This document shows positions 1 to 7,951 of a DNA stretch of 64,000 nt, in pieces. The notes beneath the pieces are model-generated. The model had not been told where the DNA came from. It worked only from the letters and a program-made list of their open reading frames with translations, and ran no database searches. Both the position numbers and the translations under genes were made by a program. This stretch comes from Mangrovicoccus sp049603835 (GTDB lineage: Bacteria; Pseudomonadota; Alphaproteobacteria; Rhodobacterales; Rhodobacteraceae), in the NCBI GenBank assembly GCA_049603835.1, contig JBMYSZ010000003.1:214176-278175 (forward strand), written 5' to 3'. Numbering within the stretch: position 1 is the stretch's first letter; each line of letters opens with the position of its first letter.

Positions 1-724
1 GGGCAGATTTCCACTGATTCATGCCCGCAGTGCGACCCTGATAGATCACGCCTTTGGTGTCACAGACGATGCAATTATCATGCTTCGCCCCCATGGCTTT
101 CACCAACTCGATACAGGCAATCCCAGCCGCACCCGCGCCATTCAGCACGATCTTACAATCTTCGATCTTCTTGCCAGAGATATGCAGCGCATTGATCAGA
201 CCCGCCGCGCAGATCACCGCCGTGCCATGCTGGTCATCATGGAAGACGGGGATATCCATCTCTTCCTTAAGACGCTGCTCGATGATGAAACATTCCGGCG
301 CTTTGATGTCTTCTAGATTGATCCCGCCAAAGCTTGGCCCCATCAGCCGCACCGCATTGATGAATTCATCTGGGTCTTCGGTGTCGAGCTCTAGATCGAT
401 GGAGTTCACATCGGCAAAGCGTTTGAACAAAACCGCCTTGCCTTCCATCACCGGTTTAGAAGCCAGCGCGCCCAAATTGCCCAGGCCCAGAACCGCCGTA
501 CCGTTAGAGATCACCGCAACCGTATTGCCGCGCGCGGTATAATCGTAAGAGGTCTCGGGGTTTTCCGCGATCGCCTCACAAGGCACCGCAACGCCCGGCG
601 AATAAGCCAGCGACAAATCCCGCTGCGTGCTCATGGGCACGGTGGCGACGACCTCTAGCTTGCCCGGATTGGGTTCCAGGTGAAAGGCCAGTGCCTCTTC
701 AGGGGTAATTTTCGCTTTCGACAT
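1..724 (-). CDS. maeB: NADP-dependent malic enzyme, N-terminal part (cut by window edge)
   Basis: The frame begins with ATG at 724 on the minus strand and is open to the window edge, giving about 241 residues of a protein that in this family is usually near 750 (malic domain, NAD(P) domain, phosphotransacetylase-like tail). Seen: an SPGVAVPCEAI segment near residue 42, the VISNGTAVLGLGN strand-loop, the FHDDQHGTAV substrate/metal region, and the start of the dinucleotide fold at NGAGAAGIAC. The enzyme decarboxylates malate to pyruvate with NADP+, linking the TCA cycle to gluconeogenesis. It is divergent from the GNAT gene and mutS. The C-terminal domain lies outside the window, so the PTA-like tail is inferred from the MaeB family only. 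Confidence 0.9.
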   Translation of the reverse strand, partial: MSKAKITPEEALAFHLEPNPGKLEVVATVPMSTQRDLSLAYSPGVAVPCEAIAENPETSYDYTARGNTVAVISNGTAVLGLGNLGALASKPVMEGKAVLFKRFADVNSIDLELDTEDPDEFINAVRLMGPSFGGINLEDIKAPECFIIEQRLKEEMDIPVFHDDQHGTAVICAAGLINALHISGKKIEDCKIVLNGAGAAGIACIELVKAMGAKHDNCIVCDTKGVIYQGRTAGMNQWKSA

Positions 725-913
725 ATGGCCTCTCCTCCGGTCTCGCCGCGCGTCTTTACTGGGTTTGGGCGGCACGCTCAACCAGATCTGCATCCCTGCG
801 GCTTGGCTATGGATATCGCCGCGGCTCCGGTGGCAGATCGGCTCACGAAACTGTCGATATCTGGAACTGCCAGGCCGTGCTAACAGCGAGCCGAACCAGC
901 TGAGGGACCGCGC

Positions 914-1357
914 GTGATTATCCGTAAAATGACCCGCCAGGATATCCCCGGCCTGCTGCACCTAGCCCAGCAATTGGCCCGGCATGTGCAAGACCCAGAT
1001 CCCAGGCTTGACCCCAAAACCCTTGCAGAGCTGGCCTTTACCGATCCGCCTTGGGTCGAGGCGCTGGTGGCCGAAAGCGATGGGCAGCTGCTGGGCCTTG
1101 CTGCCTTTAGCCAAAGTTTCGAACTGCACACAAATTGCCGGATGCTGCGGCTTAGCGATCTGGTGATCAGCGATCACGCAAGGGGCATGGGACTCGGTAC
1201 GGCGCTGCTCCATGCCCTGCGGGACCTGGCCCGGAACCGGGGCTGTCACGAAATCCGGCTAGAGCTCTGGTTAGGAAATGACCAGGCCCGCAAATTCTAT
1301 GGCAAGCAAACCGCAGAACAGCTGCCCGAGATAGAGCTCTGGCGCCTGCCGCTTTGA
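914..1357 (+). CDS. GNAT family N-acetyltransferase
   Basis: A 147-residue single-domain protein starting at GTG 914 with MIIRKMTRQDIPGL, the usual beta1-alpha1 opening of GNAT enzymes. The acetyl-CoA binding motif A is the DLVISDHARGMGLGTALL stretch near residues 87-104 (R/Q-x-x-G-x-G/A pattern as RGMGLG), followed by a basic ARNRGCHEIRLEL motif B and a C-terminal NDQARKFYGK helix typical of the fold. It would transfer acetyl from acetyl-CoA to an amine; the substrate cannot be told from sequence. It sits between maeB (divergent) and mutS (same strand, 90 bp downstream). No strong Shine-Dalgarno is visible before the GTG. Confidence 0.8.
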   Translation: MIIRKMTRQDIPGLLHLAQQLARHVQDPDPRLDPKTLAELAFTDPPWVEALVAESDGQLLGLAAFSQSFELHTNCRMLRLSDLVISDHARGMGLGTALLHALRDLARNRGCHEIRLELWLGNDQARKFYGKQTAEQLPEIELWRLPL

Positions 1358-1447
1358 CCCGCCTTTGCCCCAAGCGGCGCAGCCCAGCCCTTCCCCCCGG
1401 CTCGCCGCAAGGCTAGGGTCGCGCCGGTATATGTAAAGGAGCCTGCC

Positions 1448-4093
1448 TTGTCCGCCCCCACCCCCATGATGGCGCAATATCTAGAGATCAAAGCCGAGCA
1501 TCCCGGTGACCTCCTGTTTTACCGGATGGGCGATTTCTATGAGATGTTTTTCGAGGATGCGGTGGCGGCCTCTGAGGCGCTTGATATCGCTCTGACCAAA
1601 CGCGGCAAACATGCGGGCAATGACATCCCCATGTGCGGCGTGCCGGTTCATGCGGCGGAAACCTATCTGCATCAGCTGACCCGTAAGGGGTTTCGCGTGG
1701 CGATCTGCGAACAGCTAGAAAACCCGGCAGAGGCGAAAAAGCGCGGCTATAAGGCGGTGGTCAAACGCGGGGTCACGCGGCTGGTCACCCCCGGCACTTT
1801 GACCGAAGACAGCCTGCTCGACGCCCGCGCCCATAACTATCTGGCCGCTTATGCGGAGCTGCAAGGCACTGGCGCCTTGGCTTGGGCGGATATTTCCACC
1901 GGCGGGCTTTTCGTGATGGCCTGCCCGCGCCTCACCCTGGGCCCGCATCTGGCCCGGCTCACCCCGCGCGAGCTGCTGGTGCTGGAAACTATGGAAGAAG
2001 AGCTGACCCTGTTCGCGCGCGAAAATGGCTGCGCTGTGACACCGCTTTCCGGCGCGAGCTTTAGTTCCGAGGCCGGAACGCGGCGGCTCTGTCAAGCTTT
2101 CGCAGTGGATAGCCCCGATGCATTCGGCAATTTTAGCCGGGCGGAGCTGGCCGCTATAGGCGCGCTGCTCGATTATCTAGAGCTGACCCAAAAGGGCAAA
2201 CTGCCCCGCCTGACCCCGCCACGGCGCGAAGACCCCAGCGGCGCCATGCAGATCGATGCCGCCACCCGCCGGAACCTAGAGCTGACCCAAGCGCTATCGG
2301 GCGGACGCAGCGGCAGCCTTTTGGCCTGTATCGACCGCACCCTCACCGCGCCGGGCGCTCGGCTTTTGGCGCATCGCCTGACCACGCCCAGCCGCGACCT
2401 CTCCGAGATCCATCATCGCCTAGCCGCTGTCAGCGCCTTGACCGAGGATAACAGCCTGCGCGAGGGCCTGCGCGACAAGCTGCGGCAAATCCCGGATATG
2501 GACCGCGCTTTGGGCCGGCTGTCTCTGGATCGTGGCGGCCCCCGCGATCTGGCGGCTCTGCGCGATGGGCTTGCGGGCGCCGAAACCCTGGGCCAAAGCC
2601 TGGCTGCTGATCTGCCCGAGCGATTGCAAAGCCTGGCCCAAGATCTCGACGGCCATAGCGCCCTTGCCGATCAGCTCGACGCAGCACTTGTGGCCGAACC
2701 TCCGCTTCTCACCCGAGATGGCGGCTTCATCGCGCCAGGCCATCACGAGGGCCTCGATGCCGCCCGCCAGCTGCGCGACGAAGGCCGCTCTGTCATCGCG
2801 CAGCTGCAACAAAAATACGCCAGCGCTACCGGTATCACGGCCCTGAAGGTGAAGCATAATAATGTGCTGGGCTATTTCATCGAAACCCCCGCCACCCATG
2901 CGGAAAAAATGCTGAGCGAGCCGCTCTCTTCCCAGTTCAAACACCGCCAAACCACTGCCAATGCTTTGCGCTTCACCACGCCCGAGCTAAGCGAACTCGA
3001 AAGCCGGATCCTCAATGCAGGTGCCGAGGCTTTGGCCATTGAAACCCAGCTTTATGAGCAACTGCGCCAGGCCTGCCTGTCCCAAGCCGCCGCGATTGGC
3101 AGCGCCGCCCGCGCGCTCGCCGAGCTAGATGTAACCGCCGGCCTGGCCGATCTGGCGCAGCGGCAAAATTGGTGTCTGCCACAAGTGGATGAAAGCCGCG
3201 CCTTTGCCATCACCGCAGGCCGCCATCCGGTGGTCGAGGCCGCTCTGTCCAGTTCGGGCGCGCCTTTCGTGGCCAATGACTGCCAACTAACCGCCGAGGC
3301 CGAAGCCGCCGCGATCCGCCTGCTCACTGGCCCGAATATGGCGGGTAAATCCACCTGGCTTCGGCAAAATGCTCTGATAGCGCTGCTGGCGCAAATGGGC
3401 AGTTTCGTGCCCGCCACCAGCGCCCATATTGGCCTGGTGTCGCAGCTTTTCAGCCGGGTCGGCGCGGCCGATGATCTGGCCCGTGGCCGCTCAACCTTTA
3501 TGGTAGAGATGATCGAAACCGCCGCGATCCTCAACCAAGCCGATGGCAATGCCCTGGTGATCCTTGACGAGATCGGTCGCGGCACCGCCACTTATGACGG
3601 GCTCGCCATCGCCTGGGCGACGCTCGAACATCTACATGGGAAAAATCGCTGCCGCGCCCTTTTTGCCACCCATTACCACGAACTCACCAGCCTGGGCGAT
3701 CGCCTGCCGGGCCTGGCCAATGCCACAGTCGCGGTGAAGGAATATCAAGGCGAAGTCATCTTCCTGCATGAGGTGCGCGACGGCGCCGCCGATGGCAGTT
3801 ACGGCATCCAAGTGGCGCGTCTGGCCGGTCTACCCGATGCGGTCACAGCCCGCGCCCGGGAAATCCTCACCCGGCTGGAAGAGGGCGAACGCGAGGGCCG
3901 CCGCCCTGCCGATAGTCTCGAAGACCTGCCCCTCTTCGCCGCGCTAGACCCCGCAGCCAAACCCGCGACGCAACCAGCCCAGCCGCCGCAAAGCTCCGAG
4001 GTGGAAACCCGCCTGCGCGCGCTTAATCCCGACAGCCTCACCCCGCGCGCGGCGCTGGATCTGATCTACGACCTCCGCGCCCTCTTGGACTGA
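1448..4093 (+). CDS. mutS: DNA mismatch repair protein MutS
   Basis: 881 residues, the full length of the MutS1 family. The start is TTG at 1448 with AAGGAG seven bases upstream; no better in-frame start lies nearby. The N-terminal mismatch-binding Phe-X-Glu motif is present (GDFYEMF, about residues 28-34). The ATPase domain shows Walker A GPNMAGKST near residue 627, the signature RGRSTFMVEM, Walker B VILDEIGRGTAT, and the ATHYHEL motif. MutS recognises mismatches and small loops as a dimer and recruits MutL, also present at 22.0-23.9 kb. The C-terminal linker is rich in Pro/Ala/Gln before a short dimerisation tail. The stop is followed at once by a palindromic intergenic element. Confidence 0.97.
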   Translation: MSAPTPMMAQYLEIKAEHPGDLLFYRMGDFYEMFFEDAVAASEALDIALTKRGKHAGNDIPMCGVPVHAAETYLHQLTRKGFRVAICEQLENPAEAKKRGYKAVVKRGVTRLVTPGTLTEDSLLDARAHNYLAAYAELQGTGALAWADISTGGLFVMACPRLTLGPHLARLTPRELLVLETMEEELTLFARENGCAVTPLSGASFSSEAGTRRLCQAFAVDSPDAFGNFSRAELAAIGALLDYLELTQKGKLPRLTPPRREDPSGAMQIDAATRRNLELTQALSGGRSGSLLACIDRTLTAPGARLLAHRLTTPSRDLSEIHHRLAAVSALTEDNSLREGLRDKLRQIPDMDRALGRLSLDRGGPRDLAALRDGLAGAETLGQSLAADLPERLQSLAQDLDGHSALADQLDAALVAEPPLLTRDGGFIAPGHHEGLDAARQLRDEGRSVIAQLQQKYASATGITALKVKHNNVLGYFIETPATHAEKMLSEPLSSQFKHRQTTANALRFTTPELSELESRILNAGAEALAIETQLYEQLRQACLSQAAAIGSAARALAELDVTAGLADLAQRQNWCLPQVDESRAFAITAGRHPVVEAALSSSGAPFVANDCQLTAEAEAAAIRLLTGPNMAGKSTWLRQNALIALLAQMGSFVPATSAHIGLVSQLFSRVGAADDLARGRSTFMVEMIETAAILNQADGNALVILDEIGRGTATYDGLAIAWATLEHLHGKNRCRALFATHYHELTSLGDRLPGLANATVAVKEYQGEVIFLHEVRDGAADGSYGIQVARLAGLPDAVTARAREILTRLEEGEREGRRPADSLEDLPLFAALDPAAKPATQPAQPPQSSEVETRLRALNPDSLTPRAALDLIYDLRALLD

Positions 4094-4097
4094 GAGT

Positions 4098-4273
4098 TCT
4101 CTCTTCCCGGAGCCGCCATCGCCAAGGCCGATCAGAGCCAAATCGGGGCAGCCGTCAAGGGGCGCAGCCCGGCAAAGCCGCTTGCCCTTGATGGCAGCCG
4201 CGCTTTGGCTCAGGCCGCTTGGGCGATGGGGGGTTTGGGAAGAGAGGCCTCTCTTCTTGGTGGGCTTGAAGCT
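4098..4273 (+). repeat. Palindromic intergenic element, copy A
   Basis: The 3' flank of mutS folds into a long imperfect inverted repeat. The outer arm CTCTCTTCCC (4099-4108) pairs with GGGAAGAGAG (4237-4246), followed inward by GCCATCGCC/GGGCGATGG, AGCCAAA/TTTGGCT and TCAAGGG/CCCTTGA blocks. An 18-bp perfect palindrome lies at 4239-4256. The reverse complement of 20676-20850 (copy B) matches it block by block, including the GGTG-GCT-GAAGC edge near 4258-4273. Both copies sit directly after a stop codon between convergent genes. It has no coding potential. Its function is unknown; it could act as a two-way terminator or be a small non-autonomous mobile repeat. Confidence 0.75.
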
Positions 4274-4277
4274 AAAC

Positions 4278-4312
4278 CCAACAAAAAAGCGGAAATGGCA
4301 AAGCCATTCCCG
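4278..4312 (-). terminator. Probable original grpE rho-independent terminator, now cut off by the IS
   Basis: On the minus strand GGGAATGGC-TTT-GCCATTTCC forms a hairpin (4291-4311, one-base bulge) followed by CGCTTTTTTG. It points the way expected for grpE, but the 1.05-kb insertion sequence at 4365-5413 now separates it from the gene. Confidence 0.65.
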
Positions 4313-4371
4313 CGTCCAGCATCATATATGGGCGAAGCCCATTCAATTTGGTAAAACCAGCTTAGAGCGCT

Positions 4372-4983
4372 TCAGGTTTTGACGGAAGCGTATCCTGCGT
4401 TCTGGAAGTAGTTCGAACATTCCTCGGGAGTGAAGCGATCAAGGATGGTGCCGACGGCCTGCCAGAGTGTGTTGCGGGTTCGCGTTCTGGTATGCCGCAT
4501 CCAGTGTTTGAGCTTGGAGAAGGCCTGCTCGATGGGGTTCAGATCGGGGCTGTAAGGTGGCAGGAATAGCAGATGCGCTCCAACGGCCCGGATGGCCTGG
4601 CGTACCGCCTGGCTTTTGTGGCTGCCGAGGTTATCCATTACCAAGATGTCGCCGGGCTTGAGCGTGGGGACGAGGACGCGCTCCACGTAGGTTCGGAAGA
4701 TGTCGCCGTTGACGGGGCCATCGAAGACCCAGGGTGCGTCGATCCGATCATGGCGCAGGGCCGCGATGAAGGTCGAGGTGTTCCAGTGACCGAATGGCGC
4801 GGCACCCGGCAACCGCTCGCCCCTTGGCCCCCAGCCCCGTAGCGGCGCCATGTTCGTCTTTACCCAAGTCTCATCGATAAAGACCAGCCGCGCCGGATCA
4901 ATCTTGTCCTGATGCCGCTGCCACCTCTCGCGGCGGCGTTTTACGTCCGCGCGTTCACGTTCGTCCGCAACCAGTGTCTTTTT
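4372..4983 (-). CDS. IS630 family transposase, DDE catalytic part (orfB, reached by -1 frameshift)
   Basis: This frame continues the upstream orfA frame after a -1 shift at a run of seven A (complement of 4979-4985), giving KKKTLVADERERADVKRRR and onward. Catalytic acidic residues are visible: D in VFIDETWVK, D in VMDNLGSHKS, and E in PYSPDLNPIEQAF, the IS630 DDE pattern. The first Asp lies upstream of the only in-frame ATG (4851), so translation from that ATG alone would give an inactive protein; a fused OrfAB of about 320 residues is the likely enzyme. The tail ends VKT 7 bp from the left terminus. All catalytic residues are intact, so the element may still move. Confidence 0.88.
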   Translation of the reverse strand, partial: KKTLVADERERADVKRRRERWQRHQDKIDPARLVFIDETWVKTNMAPLRGWGPRGERLPGAAPFGHWNTSTFIAALRHDRIDAPWVFDGPVNGDIFRTYVERVLVPTLKPGDILVMDNLGSHKSQAVRQAIRAVGAHLLFLPPYSPDLNPIEQAFSKLKHWMRHTRTRTRNTLWQAVGTILDRFTPEECSNYFQNAGYASVKT

Positions 4984-5321
4984 TTGAAACTGAAGCCGCA
5001 GTTGCGCAGGAACCGCCAGACCGTGTCGTGGCTGACGGTCACGCCCCGCTCTGCCAGAAGGCCCTGGAGACCGGCGAGGGTCACATGTGGACAGTCGCGC
5101 ACCTGTTCCAAAAGCCAGTCTCGATGTGGCTCAAGGATAGGCCGACGATACCCGCCCATCTTCGCCGGCCTGACCGAACCGGTCCGCCGCGCGCGATCCG
5201 TCCATTTCACAACGCTCGAAGGTGCAACACCAAACCGCGCCGAAACGCTGCGACAGCTCTCGCCCGATTGCATCGCGGCAACAACACGCTCTCTGAGGTC
5301 ATCCGAATAGGCTTTCGTCAT
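4941..5321 (-). CDS. IS630 family transposase, helix-turn-helix part (orfA)
   Basis: 126 residues starting MTKAYSDDLRERVVAAM, the usual opening of IS630 N-terminal domains, with two helix-turn-helix segments (SCRSVSARFGVAPSSVVKW and the TLAGLQGLLAERGVTVSHDTVWRFL region). This part binds the terminal repeats. It ends out of frame shortly after the AAAAAAA run where the ribosome or polymerase can slip into orfB. The start codon overlaps one arm of an 11-bp hairpin (5320-5330/5340-5350) with the GGGAGG ribosome-binding site in the loop, which should damp translation of read-through transcripts. Confidence 0.88.
   Translation of the reverse strand: MTKAYSDDLRERVVAAMQSGESCRSVSARFGVAPSSVVKWTDRARRTGSVRPAKMGGYRRPILEPHRDWLLEQVRDCPHVTLAGLQGLLAERGVTVSHDTVWRFLRNCGFSFKKRHWLRTNVNART
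4979..4985 (-). promoter_or_regulatory. Slippery A7 tract for OrfAB fusion
   Basis: On the minus strand TTC-AAAAAAA-GACAC: a -1 shift or insertion of one extra A during transcription joins the orfA and orfB frames exactly where IS630 proteins read FSFKKKTL. Confidence 0.65.
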
Positions 5322-5350
5322 CCATACTGGCCTCCCTCACCAGTATGGAT
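5320..5350 (-). promoter_or_regulatory. Hairpin over transposase ribosome-binding site
   Basis: ATCCATACTGG (5320-5330) and CCAGTATGGAT (5340-5350) are perfect complements separated by nine bases that contain the GGGAGG-type ribosome-binding site on the minus strand. The start ATG at 5321-5319 overlaps the end of the stem. Such structures limit transposase translation from outside transcripts in other IS; here it is an inference from fold alone. Confidence 0.6.
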
Positions 5351-5412
5351 TCTGAATCACAAACGAACCCCATTGGGAATCCCAATTCGATTCAGAGAAA
5401 AACTGAGACGCT

Positions 5413-6075
5413 CTAGCCCGCCGGGGTAGAAGATACGCCAACCTGGGCCGGGCGCAGCAAACGGTCATGCAGCATGAAGCCTTCTGCCATCACCTGAATA
5501 ATATCGCCCGCTTTGGTATTTGGAACCGGCGCTTCGAACATCGCTTGATGCTGCTGCGGATCGAATGCATCGCCCACTTCCGGCGTGATCTTTGTGATCC
5601 CATGCTTGCTGAAAATATTCAGCAGCTCGCGCAGGGTCAGCTCGACCCCTTCGATCATCGCCTTGCTCGCTTCGCGCTGCTCATCGGTAATCGCATCCAA
5701 AGCACGGTTCAGATTGTCAAAGACCGGCAGCAGATCCCGCGCCAGTTTTGAACCGCCATATTGCTCTGCCTCTTTGCGGTCGCGCTCCGAGCGTTTGCGC
5801 ACATTCTCCGTATCCGCCAAAGCCCGCATGAACCGATCCCGGAAATCATCCCGCTCTGCGGTCAGCTCTGCGATCTTTTCCGCATTGGCCATGGCCGCAT
5901 CTTCGCTTAGCTGTGCGTCTGCCTCGGCCTCAGCAATCGAGCCATCGGGATCCGTCTCATCCTTGGCATTGGCATATTCCCGCGCCAGGGCTTCGATATC
6001 GATGGTCTCATCCGCGCCGCCAGCAGCCCCACCCGCAAAGGAAGATTTCTTGTCGCCTTGCTCAGCCATCGTCAC
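5413..6075 (-). CDS. grpE: Nucleotide exchange factor GrpE
   Basis: 220 residues. The N-terminal 75 residues are acidic and low in complexity, followed by a long coiled coil (ELTAERDDFRDRFMRALADTEN) and the C-terminal beta domain with conserved DNLNRALD, ITPEVGDAFDPQQHQAM and GFMLHDRLLRPAQVGVS segments. GrpE releases ADP from DnaK in the Hsp70 cycle. It lies 5 bp downstream of hrcA on the same strand, so the two are probably cotranscribed. The last base of the stop codon comes from the inserted IS630 element: the ancestral TAA became TAG and the protein is unchanged, but its terminator now lies about 1 kb further away. Confidence 0.96.
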   Translation of the reverse strand: MTMAEQGDKKSSFAGGAAGGADETIDIEALAREYANAKDETDPDGSIAEAEADAQLSEDAAMANAEKIAELTAERDDFRDRFMRALADTENVRKRSERDRKEAEQYGGSKLARDLLPVFDNLNRALDAITDEQREASKAMIEGVELTLRELLNIFSKHGITKITPEVGDAFDPQQHQAMFEAPVPNTKAGDIIQVMAEGFMLHDRLLRPAQVGVSSTPAG

Positions 6076-6080
6076 TCCTT

Positions 6081-7139
6081 TCAGGACCGGTCCGACAGGA
6101 CTCGGCCCACCAATTGCGCCGTGTAATCTACGATCGGAACGATGCGGCCATAATTCAACCGGGTCGGTCCAATCACACCCACAGCGCCGATAATCTTTCG
6201 GTCCGCGTTCATATAGGGAGAGACCACCAAAGAGGAACCCGAAAGTGAAAAAAGCTTGTTCTCAGAACCGATAAAAATGCGCACACCATCGCCCGCCTCG
6301 GCCAATTCCAGGAATTCTGCAATATCTCGTTTACGTTCTAGGTCGTCAAACAGCTCACGCACCCGGTCTAAGTCCTCTTCCGACCCATCCAACAGATTCG
6401 CCCGACCCCGCACGATCAGCCGCTCCGTATCCGTGCCCGCGCCTTCCCAGACAACCAAGCCGCTTTCCACCAGATCCTTGGCCAGATCATCGATCTCTTG
6501 GCGGCGGCGGCTGACCTCGCGCTGAAGCACGCCCGCGAGCTCGTCCAAAGTCCGCCCCTCGGCAAAGGCATTCACGAAATTCGCGGCCTCGCGCATCGAT
6601 GAAGGGGTGGCCCCCAGCGGCGGGGTGAAGATGCGGTTTTCCACATGGCCATCGGCAAAGACCAGCACCGCCATGGCCCGTTCCGGCGCAAAGCTGACAA
6701 ATTCGATATGCTTGATGGAGGATTCGCTTTTCGGCGCGAGAACCAAACTGGCCCCTTGGGTCACCCCGGACAAAGCCGATCCGATATTATCCAGCATCGT
6801 CGGCACATCCAGCTGCTCGCCGCCCACTGTCGCCTCGATCTTAGAGCGGTCCGCATCATCCAGATCCTGGACCTCCATAAAGCCGTCAATGAACATGCGC
6901 AGCCCGCGTTCCGTGGGCATCCGCCCGGCCGAAATATGTGGCGCATTGAGCAGACCCATATATTCGAGATCCTGCATAACATTGCGGATCGTTGCCGCAC
7001 TTACCTTTTCCGCCATGGTCCGTGTCAGGCTGCGCGACCCCACCGGCTCGCCGGTCAGCAGATAGGATTCCACCACCCGGCGAAACACTTCCCGGGTGCG
7101 ATCATTCATGTCTTCGAAGGTCATGCTGTCCTCTGCCAT
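6081..7139 (-). CDS. hrcA: Heat-inducible transcription repressor HrcA
   Basis: From ATG 7139 the product is 352 residues, the usual HrcA size. A second ATG at 7124 has a closer AGAGGA ribosome-binding site and is an alternative. The winged-helix N-terminus reads NDRTREVFRRVVESYLLTGEPVGS, with VSAATIRNVMQDLEYMGLL as the recognition region; the GAF-like dimer domain and C-terminal AVGVIGPTRLNYGRIVP motif follow. HrcA normally represses groESL or dnaK operons by binding CIRCE. No CIRCE repeat is seen upstream of hrcA here. The gene is divergent from rph and precedes grpE. Confidence 0.95.
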   Translation of the reverse strand: MAEDSMTFEDMNDRTREVFRRVVESYLLTGEPVGSRSLTRTMAEKVSAATIRNVMQDLEYMGLLNAPHISAGRMPTERGLRMFIDGFMEVQDLDDADRSKIEATVGGEQLDVPTMLDNIGSALSGVTQGASLVLAPKSESSIKHIEFVSFAPERAMAVLVFADGHVENRIFTPPLGATPSSMREAANFVNAFAEGRTLDELAGVLQREVSRRRQEIDDLAKDLVESGLVVWEGAGTDTERLIVRGRANLLDGSEEDLDRVRELFDDLERKRDIAEFLELAEAGDGVRIFIGSENKLFSLSGSSLVVSPYMNADRKIIGAVGVIGPTRLNYGRIVPIVDYTAQLVGRVLSDRS

Positions 7140-7240
7140 AATAATCGGAAAATGGGCGCATTGGCGCGCAAGGTCAATCGGGGTTGCAACATGAAGCCTC
7201 TGAGAGATAAGGCGACTATGCCCGAAATAGGAGTCCCCCC

Positions 7241-7951
7241 ATGCGCCCGTCTGGCCGAAAACTGAATGAACTTCGCCCGGTTTCCATCGAAATCGATGTA
7301 ACGAAACATGCCGAGGGCTCCTGCCTGATCCGTATGGGCGATACCCATGTGCTTTGCACCGCCTCGCTGGATGCGCGCGTGCCGCCATTTCTCAAGGGCT
7401 CGGGCCTGGGCTGGGTCACTGCCGAATACGGCATGCTGCCCCGCGCTACCCATATCCGGATGCGCCGCGAAGCCAAAAATGGCCAGTCGGGCCGGACCCA
7501 GGAAATCCAACGCTTGATCGGCCGCTCCCTGCGCGCGGGCGTGGATCGGGTGGCTTTGGGCGAACGTCAGTTCACCGTGGATTGCGATGTGATCCAAGCC
7601 GATGGCGGCACGCGCTGCGCCTCGATCACTGGCGGCTGGGTCGCGCTGCGCCTGGCGATTAACAAGCTGATGAAAGCCGGTGACATCATCACCGACCCCC
7701 TGACCGACCATATCGCCGCCGTGTCTTGCGGCATCTATGCGGGCCAGCCGGTGCTGGATCTCGACTATCCCGAGGACAGCGAAGCCGGCGTGGACGGCAA
7801 TTTCGTCATCACCGGCGCGGGTCGTCTGGTCGAAGTGCAGATGAGCGCCGAGGGGGCCACCTTCTCCCGCGAACAAATGGGCGAGCTGCTGGACCTGGCC
7901 GAAGCCGGTGTGAATGACCTGGTCGCGGCTCAAAAGGCGGCTGTCAGCTAA
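7241..7951 (+). CDS. rph: Ribonuclease PH
   Basis: 236 residues, full length for RNase PH. It starts MRPSGRKLNELRPVSIE with AGGAG nine bases upstream. Conserved phosphorolytic features include GDTHVLCTAS, the GWVTAEYGMLPRATH region, and the R-rich RTQEIQRLIGRSLRAGVD helix, then DGGTRCASITGGWVAL and GNFVITGAGRLVEVQMSAEG. The enzyme trims the 3' ends of tRNA precursors with phosphate. The stop overlaps the rdgB start (TAATG), showing translational coupling. It is transcribed away from hrcA-grpE. Confidence 0.97.
   Translation: MRPSGRKLNELRPVSIEIDVTKHAEGSCLIRMGDTHVLCTASLDARVPPFLKGSGLGWVTAEYGMLPRATHIRMRREAKNGQSGRTQEIQRLIGRSLRAGVDRVALGERQFTVDCDVIQADGGTRCASITGGWVALRLAINKLMKAGDIITDPLTDHIAAVSCGIYAGQPVLDLDYPEDSEAGVDGNFVITGAGRLVEVQMSAEGATFSREQMGELLDLAEAGVNDLVAAQKAAVS

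Larger units (their letters stand above)
4365..5413 (-). mobile_element. IS630-family insertion sequence (about 1049 bp)
   Basis: Terminal inverted repeats begin GAGCG at both ends: bases 4365-4380 and the complement of 5413-5398 agree at 13 of 16 positions (GAGCG, then TCAG and TTTT blocks). The element is flanked by TA on each side (4363-4364 and 5414-5415), the target duplication known for IS630/Tc1-mariner elements. It contains two overlapping transposase frames on the minus strand. The right TA is part of the grpE stop codon: removing the element restores TAA, while the present allele reads TAG. It lies between convergent mutS and grpE. Only one copy is present in the window. Confidence 0.92.

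Noticed and set aside
7140..7240. CIRCE operator in the hrcA-rph gap
   Set aside because: No TTAGCACTC/GAGTGCTAA repeat was found.
7121..7933. A 270-codon minus-strand frame over rph
   Set aside because: Shadow of rph, which is complete.
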